Below, piece after piece: positions 1-5,448 of a DNA stretch of 8,915 nt. Each line of letters starts with the position of its first letter. Within the stretch, counting starts at the first letter, position 1. Source of the stretch: a bacterium (GTDB lineage: Bacteria > Bacillota > Bacilli > Lactobacillales > Streptococcaceae). The notes under the pieces are model-generated. The model ran no database searches and was not told where the DNA came from. It saw only the letters and a list, made by a program, of their open reading frames with translations. The position numbers and the translations under genes were made by a program. The stretch lies in assembly GCA_905221435.1 (NCBI GenBank), contig CAJNDD010000040.1, positions 1 through 8,915 of the forward strand, given 5' to 3'.

Positions 1-3000
1 TTAAAGAGTTCTGCCTCATAAGCCTCCTCCTTGATGGCCTCATAGCTGTCTAAGAGGATAACAATAGCCGGCTCTTGCTGACCACTAGCCTCTCGGTAAA
101 GCTCTAAAGTCCCCACACCATAGTCCGCAAGGAGTTTCTTACGACGGTTGAGCTCGCGCTCCATGATCCGCACAAACTTAGAAATCTTCTCTGCCTGATC
201 CAAAAGCATGGTGTCTGCCACCTGTGGAAGCTTGGACAAGGGCGCCAAACCATTGGTCCCAAAGTCCATCAAGTACATAGTAAGAGCCTTGGGACTGTGC
301 TTTCTCGCTAGATCCATACCGGCTGTCTGAAGGAAGGTGGTCTTTCCTGTTCCCGGACTTCCGTAAAGAAGGACATGCCCATCCTTAGAGAGATTGATAG
401 AGATGGCTTCCTGCTTCTGGGCCTGCGGGATATCCGCCATCCCAAGTAGAAAGGAAAGAGGTTTCTCTTTTTCCCAAGCAACCGCTGGTTGCACTTCTTC
501 CAGCTCCTCTAGCGCAATGCGCTCTTTGAGCGGAGGCAACCATGGCTGGGGTACTGGAGGAATTTCTTGTTCTTCACACAAAACTTGGATATGTTGCACA
601 ATCGCATCCAACTCTGTCGGAACTTCCTTGATCTCTTCGGCTTCTTCTAAGCCCGATAGGTCTTCATTCAAGATTTCATATTGACCCAATTCATTGATGA
701 GATAGATGGTGTGGTCCTCGATCCCCATATCGTCCTTGTCCGGCTGATAATCCGCCCCTGACCAGGCTGACTGGAAGAGTTCATAGACTTCATTATTTCC
801 GACCTGCAGATAAGCGCGTCCCGTCTGGGTAATCTCGGCCGCATCCGGCGTATGAAGCATTTCATTGGAGTCCGAACGGTCCGCCACCTTAAGGGCAATC
901 TTAAAGCGTGAGTTGGACCAGATCTGGTCATCCACCACGCCAGATGGTTTCTGCGTAGCTAGGATCAAGTGGACCCCGAGGGAACGTCCGACCCGAGCGA
1001 TAGACACCAGCTCCTTGATAAAGTCAGGCTGGTTGACCTTAAGCTCTGCGAACTCATCTGAGATGAGAAAGAGGTGAGGGAGCGGCTCAGTCGCTTCTCC
1101 GTTTCTAAATTTCTTCTGGTATTGATTGATATGATTGACTTCAAACTCTCCAAAGAGCCGTTCCCGGCGATGGATCTCCGCATTGATCGAAGCCAGAGCC
1201 CGCATAGATTGGGCGCCATCCAAGTTGGTAATGGTTCCCAAGAGGTGGGGCAGGTTCTTAAAGAGATTGGCCATTCCCCCACCCTTGTAGTCGATAAGCA
1301 AGAAAGCCACATCATGAGGGTGGAAGTTGACGGCAAGAGACAAGATATAGGATTGGATGGTCTCGGACTTCCCTGATCCCGTCGTCCCTGCAATCAAACC
1401 ATGTGGCCCATGGGCCTTTTCATGGAGGTTGAGCTGAACCAGGTCATCCTTACCACGTAGACCAATTGGAACAGCCAAGCTCTTATAAGGGGCATTCTTT
1501 TTCCAACGACTCGATACCTGCAAGTCCTCAAAGGTCTCTGCCCCATACATTTCCATAAAGGTCACAGAATCTGGAATTGAACTCTTGAGGTTTTGGAGGT
1601 GGTTGAGCGGTGCCAAGGTACGGGCAATCCGCTCCTTGTCATAATCTGCTGGGAAATGATCCAAACGGAAGTCCGTCTCTTTCAAGACCCCTTCTTCCAT
1701 GACCAGTTGACCCGTATTACGGTCCTTGATGTTGATGACCGTCTGGATATTCTCAGACAAGGAACTCATCACATCCTCCACAAAGACCAGCGAACAGCCT
1801 AATTCTGTCGGATCTTCGGTAAAGAACTCCATAATCACGTGGTCCAAAATCAGTTTTTCATCGGTCACTAAAACCACGTAATGGGGATGGAAAAGCGTGC
1901 TCTCCTTATGAGAGGCTTCCTCTTTTTGGGTACGGCGCAGTTTTAAGATTTGGTTCAAACTGTTTAAAACTTGGTCCCGTGTCCGTTGATTGTAGACAAA
2001 ACCACGGACATTCAGCTCTTGCAATTTGGCATGCGGAAGCCACCGCATCCAAGACCATTGGTCTCTCTCCTCTTCAGGCAAGATGGTAATAAACTGCACA
2101 TCGTGATAAGAGTGGAAAGTCGCTAACTGCATAACCAACAGCTGGAGCTGTTCTAAGACGAGATTTCTAGGACCGACATAACCCACTGGTCCATGGCTGA
2201 GATTCGCTGGAATAGGCATATCTGGAATCTTTTTATGACGGCTATAAAGCGCATAACCCTCTTCTTCTAACGCATCCTTCTTCCCGCTTCGCTCCTGTTG
2301 ACCATAACTCAGCTCATAGCTAGTAGGAAGTTTTCCTAACCCCAAGCGATAGTATAAGAAGTCAAAATGCAAAGGAGTCTTTTCGTAAATCCGATGGTTG
2401 TAGCTCTCAACCAAATCCGTCAATTCCAGAACCGTCGGAAAATGGTAATGCATCCCTTCTTTTTGTTCCCGCTCTAGACGGGTCAATTCCATGGCCTTGT
2501 CTCTCAGATAAAGATGATATAGGTCAACCCGCTCCTTCTTATCCGCCTTATACTTCTTACGGTTTTTGATAAAACCACGGATTGAAAAAATCAAGCTGAC
2601 AGCTGACATCCCGACCGTAGCGAGAATATAGATGCCTCGCGGTTGGACAAGGGTAATGAGGACAGTGACCCCAATCATCATAAGGGGAGGAATGATTAAT
2701 TTTAAGAGTTCATCACTGGGCTTACTTGGTTCCTGTCCTGGAGGATTGATCAAGATTTTATCCTCACTCCCACGATAGATGATACGTGGTGAACGGTGAT
2801 AATCTGGATAATCCTCATAAAAGCCATAACGAGAGGGCTCTCTTAGGGGCAATTGGTCTCCAACCTGAGCGGGTCCTTGAACCCAAACTTCATCTGGATA
2901 GAGTTTAATCGTCACTCCTCCAATACTCAGCTCATCTCCAAAGCGAAGTAGTTGCTGGTCTTCTACCTCCAAACGATTGTTTCGATAGAAGGTGCCCTTT

Positions 3001-3371
3001 AGCCGTGTCAATCTCCATTGGTTCTGAGATTTTTGGAGTAAGAGTTCAATCGCTTCGTCTACTGTGATCAGTGCGTCTTTCTGTGAAGCAATTTGAAACT
3101 CGGATAAGTCCAATAGATCATAAATCCGTGTCTCTCCCTCGCGAAGGTAAAAGACGACTTCTCCCAGAGTTAGTCCGTCCTTCAAAAGGCCCGTTTCTTC
3201 CCCATACTGATAAAAAATATCCTCCCCATCAATCTTAAGTTGAATGGGAACAGTCTGTTGAGGGAGATGGACCTGCGCCTTTTCAGTTGCACCAAGCAAG
3301 ACGGTCTTATCAGCTCCTAGCTCGACTTCATAGCGTAGACCCAGGCTATAGAAAATGATCTCTTTTGTCAT
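1..3371 (-). CDS. essC: EssC, FtsK/SpoIIIE-type motor ATPase of type VII secretion (3' end cut by window edge)
   Basis: EssC is the membrane-bound ATPase that recognises substrates and powers T7SSb export. The frame is open from an ATG at 3371 to base 3, giving 1123 codons without a stop; relatives have about 1470-1500 residues, so roughly the last 350 are outside the window. Visible in order: two N-terminal FHA-like beta-rich regions (about residues 1-90 and 95-190) without an obvious phosphothreonine-binding signature; two membrane helices (about 225-242 and 247-264); a first ATPase domain with Walker A GTTGSGKS at 662-669, Walker B ending in ISDEF (D772, E773) and the FtsK-like LATQKPSG at 804-811; and a second ATPase domain with Walker A GSPGTGKT at 1004-1011. 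The second Walker B reads ILLDSYEA (D1108), without Glu directly after Asp. The start follows essB by 21 bp behind a strong ribosome site. The family call is very secure. The third ATPase domain cannot be judged. Confidence 0.97.
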   Translation of the reverse strand, partial: MTKEIIFYSLGLRYEVELGADKTVLLGATEKAQVHLPQQTVPIQLKIDGEDIFYQYGEETGLLKDGLTLGEVVFYLREGETRIYDLLDLSEFQIASQKDALITVDEAIELLLQKSQNQWRLTRLKGTFYRNNRLEVEDQQLLRFGDELSIGGVTIKLYPDEVWVQGPAQVGDQLPLREPSRYGFYEDYPDYHRSPRIIYRGSEDKILINPPGQEPSKPSDELLKLIIPPLMMIGVTVLITLVQPRGIYILATVGMSAVSLIFSIRGFIKNRKKYKADKKERVDLYHLYLRDKAMELTRLEREQKEGMHYHFPTVLELTDLVESYNHRIYEKTPLHFDFLYYRLGLGKLPTSYELSYGQQERSGKKDALEEEGYALYSRHKKIPDMPIPANLSHGPVGYVGPRNLVLEQLQLLVMQLATFHSYHDVQFITILPEEERDQWSWMRWLPHAKLQELNVRGFVYNQRTRDQVLNSLNQILKLRRTQKEEASHKESTLFHPHYVVLVTDEKLILDHVIMEFFTEDPTELGCSLVFVEDVMSSLSENIQTVINIKDRNTGQLVMEEGVLKETDFRLDHFPADYDKERIARTLAPLNHLQNLKSSIPDSVTFMEMYGAETFEDLQVSSRWKKNAPYKSLAVPIGLRGKDDLVQLNLHEKAHGPHGLIAGTTGSGKSETIQSYILSLAVNFHPHDVAFLLIDYKGGGMANLFKNLPHLLGTITNLDGAQSMRALASINAEIHRRERLFGEFEVNHINQYQKKFRNGEATEPLPHLFLISDEFAELKVNQPDFIKELVSIARVGRSLGVHLILATQKPSGVVDDQIWSNSRFKIALKVADRSDSNEMLHTPDAAEITQTGRAYLQVGNNEVYELFQSAWSGADYQPDKDDMGIEDHTIYLINELGQYEILNEDLSGLEEAEEIKEVPTELDAIVQHIQVLCEEQEIPPVPQPWLPPLKERIALEELEEVQPAVAWEKEKPLSFLLGMADIPQAQKQEAISINLSKDGHVLLYGSPGTGKTTFLQTAGMDLARKHSPKALTMYLMDFGTNGLAPLSKLPQVADTMLLDQAEKISKFVRIMERELNRRKKLLADYGVGTLELYREASGQQEPAIVILLDSYEAIKEEAYEAELF

Positions 3372-3378
3372 ATATGCT

Positions 3379-3394
3379 CTCCTTGGTCTCCTTT
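3379..3394 (-). promoter_or_regulatory. Tandem ribosome binding sites before essC
   Basis: Two Shine-Dalgarno-like motifs precede essC. AAGGAG (3379-3384) lies 7 nt before the ATG and is the likely working site. AAAGGAG (3388-3394) overlaps the essB stop codon and is 16 nt from the ATG, so it may act as a standby site or capture ribosomes finishing essB. The nearer motif fixes the essC start at 3371. Confidence 0.7.
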
Positions 3395-4661
3395 AATTGC
3401 TTGAGGAAGCGCTAGGCTTTTTCTCTGACGATGGCTTGGTCTCAGATGCCTTATCCGCTTGACTGGAAGCACCAGAGTTCGCACTTGAGCTAGACTCACT
3501 AGTCAAGAGGGCGCTGCGACTATCCCAGTATTTCTTATACTCGCTTTCCAAAGCATTCAATTTGCTTTCGCGATCCTTCCCTGACAACTGATCGTCCTCA
3601 CGAACCTGCTTGATTTCTTGGGTCAAAGCATAGAGAATCAAATCGCTGTCATTGATCCGCTTCGCGGTATCAAGGGCATCCTCAAAACGATTACGTCCAA
3701 CTTGAATCCAATAGGTCAGGTACAGTTCATCCGACTTGAGGGTAACATTATTCAAGATGACCTTCTTTTGGTCTGAAGAAAATTCCAAACCTTGAATATA
3801 AGAATAAGCCAACTCATACTTTTGCGTATTAGGAAGACCGGATGGGGAAATCCCTTCTAACTCTGTAATGACACCACTGTAATCCACCTTGATAAAGGCC
3901 GTATCTGCCTGCAATAACTTCTCTTTAAAAGGATTTTGGATGAAAATCAGATAGATCAGAGGGACAACTAACAAAACGACACTCGCTGTTAGCCAAATCG
4001 TTGCCAATTTAAAAATCCGGTGGCGTCTGCTTGGTACCAAGACGAGTTCTGCCTGTTCCTTTGCGGCCTTCTCCACATAATACTTCTCCAATACGGCTAC
4101 TGCAGTGGCGATATCCTCAACCTGACACAAGTCCGTAAGAAAGTCTGGGAGAGTTTCCAGTTCCAAGGAACCATTATAGAGATCCATGAAATCCAACTCA
4201 CTAAAGAGGGTCACCGCAAAGCACTTAGCTTGACGTAAAAAGTCCTCTGAGGAGACTGCTTGAGGGGTCATGAGACCGGGTACCCCACGATAGGCAATCT
4301 TTGCCTGGGCATCCTTGGTGATAAAAAGATTCATCGGATGCAAAAGAAAGGTCACCGGCAAGGCCAAAGCCGCTTCTAAACCAAAGACATTTAGGGCCAA
4401 ACGAATTCGCTCTGAAATGGTTCGGCTCTTCACTTCCTCATAACCAAGGCCATGAGGCTCTAGCTGATACCTAAACGTCACACTATCCTCATCTGCCTCC
4501 ATGGTCTGTTCCAAAAAGAGCGGATGATGCAAATCCAAAAGCCGGAGCTCCCGCAAATCCTGACTGGCTACATCCGAGCGTTTGAGGCTCAATTGCCAAG
4601 TCGTATCAGTTTTTTCATAGATAAATGGCTGCTCGCCAAATACAAATTTTTCCTCAGTCAC
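3393..4661 (-). CDS. essB: EssB, membrane-anchored pseudokinase-fold component of type VII secretion
   Basis: EssB (YukC family) is a core membrane subunit of the T7SSb complex. The 422 residues show the family layout: a cytoplasmic domain (about 1-215), a basic stretch (SRRHR, 211-215), one membrane helix (about 219-241) and an extracellular helical domain (about 245-385). In the cytoplasmic part, HPMNL (108-112) sits where a kinase catalytic loop would be and YRG (124-126) where DFG would be. The catalytic Asp residues are absent, as expected for the known EssB pseudokinase fold. The last 37 residues or so (386-422) are a low-complexity Ser/Ala/Lys tail. The start codon is GTG (4661-4659), directly after the esaB TAA with no spacer; its ribosome site lies inside the esaB 3' end. 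Length and architecture match the family well. The tail looks longer and more Ser-rich than a folded domain needs. Confidence 0.96.
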   Translation of the reverse strand: MTEEKFVFGEQPFIYEKTDTTWQLSLKRSDVASQDLRELRLLDLHHPLFLEQTMEADEDSVTFRYQLEPHGLGYEEVKSRTISERIRLALNVFGLEAALALPVTFLLHPMNLFITKDAQAKIAYRGVPGLMTPQAVSSEDFLRQAKCFAVTLFSELDFMDLYNGSLELETLPDFLTDLCQVEDIATAVAVLEKYYVEKAAKEQAELVLVPSRRHRIFKLATIWLTASVVLLVVPLIYLIFIQNPFKEKLLQADTAFIKVDYSGVITELEGISPSGLPNTQKYELAYSYIQGLEFSSDQKKVILNNVTLKSDELYLTYWIQVGRNRFEDALDTAKRINDSDLILYALTQEIKQVREDDQLSGKDRESKLNALESEYKKYWDSRSALLTSESSSSANSGASSQADKASETKPSSEKKPSASSSN

Positions 4662-4901
4662 TTATATCTCCTCTATCTCTACTAAATCTCCTGTCGTCAT
4701 AGGATAATCCGACAAATACTTACCTTCATCAAGCAATAGACCCTTGTTCACAATTCGCAGCTGGTACTTCTTGCGCCTGCGACCAGAGTTGAAAATCGTA
4801 TCTATTTCCCGAATCAAGCGACGAACCTCAATTCGAAGCGGAATCCGAATATCCACATCCCTTTCTCTTAAGCGCAGGGTAATATTGATATGTTGCTCCA
4901 T
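4662..4901 (-). CDS. esaB: EsaB, small ubiquitin-like type VII secretion accessory protein
   Basis: EsaB (YukD family) is a small cytoplasmic protein with a ubiquitin-like fold, needed for or modulating T7SSb activity in relatives. This one has 79 residues, the usual family length. It shows the beta-grasp pattern: an N-terminal strand (INITLRL), an amphipathic helix (RRLIREIDTIF, about 28-38), a basic segment GRRRKK (40-45) and the late LSDYPMTTGDLVEIEEI region typical of YukD-like proteins. It ends without a Gly-Gly, so no conjugation is implied. The ATG at 4901 follows AGGAGA (4912-4917) at 10 nt, rather long spacing. A 70-bp gap (4902-4971) separates it from essA; I see no promoter or convincing hairpin there. 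Its stop codon abuts the GTG start of essB, so the two are probably translationally coupled. Confidence 0.93.
   Translation of the reverse strand: MEQHINITLRLRERDVDIRIPLRIEVRRLIREIDTIFNSGRRRKKYQLRIVNKGLLLDEGKYLSDYPMTTGDLVEIEEI
4664..4676 (-). promoter_or_regulatory. Ribosome binding site for essB inside the esaB 3' end
   Basis: The last codons and stop of esaB read GAGGAGATATAA and are followed immediately by GTG. The GGAG core lies 6 nt before the GTG, a good spacing. This supports GTG at 4661 as the essB start and suggests that ribosomes terminating on esaB reinitiate on essB. Confidence 0.7.
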
Positions 4902-4971
4902 TTCTCACATCTCTCCTATCTGATTTATCCTTTTTCTACTCAGTTGGGATGAACCATCTACCAAAGCAAAA

Positions 4972-5436
4972 TTAGTCCATTCCCTCTACCATTACCCGAT
5001 AACTCATCATAGCCGTTGTTCCAATAAGCAACAAAACGAGAGCTACATAAAACATCTCTGGAAGAAAGTCCGTCAGACCTCCCTTTTCGACAGTACCGAT
5101 ATGAGTTTGGAATTTGGAAATTTTTTTAGAATTTGGTTGAAACAATTGCTCTTCTGGGGACTTCTGTTTCGTCTCCTGTATAGCAGAAAACAGCTGGCCC
5201 CTTTCGGTGATCAACTGTTCCTCTTGGTAATGCTGGATATCCTGCAATTTTTTCTGAGTTGCCTCATTAAAAAGATCCTTGATCTGTTCAGACTGCACAC
5301 CAAACTTCATTCCCTCTTTCTTCTCCAGTCGAGAGTTATCAATCTGCAGACTATTGTCCTTCAAATCATCTGCAGCAGTCACTGAGACTGCCGCACATGC
5401 TCCAAAGGTAAGAAGTAAAAGAATTAATTTTTTCAT
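4972..5436 (-). CDS. essA: EssA, small membrane subunit of type VII secretion
   Basis: EssA is a small membrane component of the T7SSb core, encoded between EsaA and EsaB as here. The 154 residues begin with a signal-like hydrophobic segment (MKK start, hydrophobic 4-22). A charged, Gln/Lys/Glu-rich, probably helical extracellular part follows (about 23-120), then one membrane helix (about 128-146) and a short tail ending VEGMD. A cleavage site after VTA (residue 21) is plausible; C14 in the context FGAC gives an imperfect lipobox. EssA is poorly conserved, so the name rests on size, topology and position as much as on sequence. The ATG at 5436 lies 12 bp after the esaA stop and is in the same frame. 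Its ribosome site AAGG (5439-5442) is only 2 nt from the ATG. The next Met (residue 43) would remove the signal segment, so I keep this start. Confidence 0.88.
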   Translation of the reverse strand: MKKLILLLLTFGACAAVSVTAADDLKDNSLQIDNSRLEKKEGMKFGVQSEQIKDLFNEATQKKLQDIQHYQEEQLITERGQLFSAIQETKQKSPEEQLFQPNSKKISKFQTHIGTVEKGGLTDFLPEMFYVALVLLLIGTTAMMSYRVMVEGMD

Positions 5437-5448
5437 ATCCTTGCTTTT

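Noticed and set aside
394..684. Open frame on the plus strand
   Set aside because: Lies wholly antisense to essC, has a Ser/Cys-rich composition with no domain character, and has no ribosome site. Shadow frame.
668..1393. Two overlapping minus-strand frames and two plus-strand frames
   Set aside because: All lie within the region encoding the conserved EssC ATPase domain 1 in another frame; their Arg/Ser-rich translations have no family resemblance.
1593..1802. Short plus-strand open frame
   Set aside because: Antisense to essC between its membrane helices and domain 1, with no start context or recognisable product.
4020..4238. Plus-strand open frame with hydrophobic stretch
   Set aside because: Antisense to essB. 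The hydrophobic look comes from the reverse complement of charged and helical EssB codons.
4662..4901. EsaB as a conjugated ubiquitin-like modifier
   Set aside because: No C-terminal Gly-Gly and no E1- or protease-like genes nearby; known YukD/EsaB proteins are not shown to be conjugated.
4930..4971. Small inverted repeat GATG/CATC in the essA-esaB gap
   Set aside because: Only 4 bp of stem with a 3-nt loop and no T-run; not a terminator or credible regulatory hairpin.
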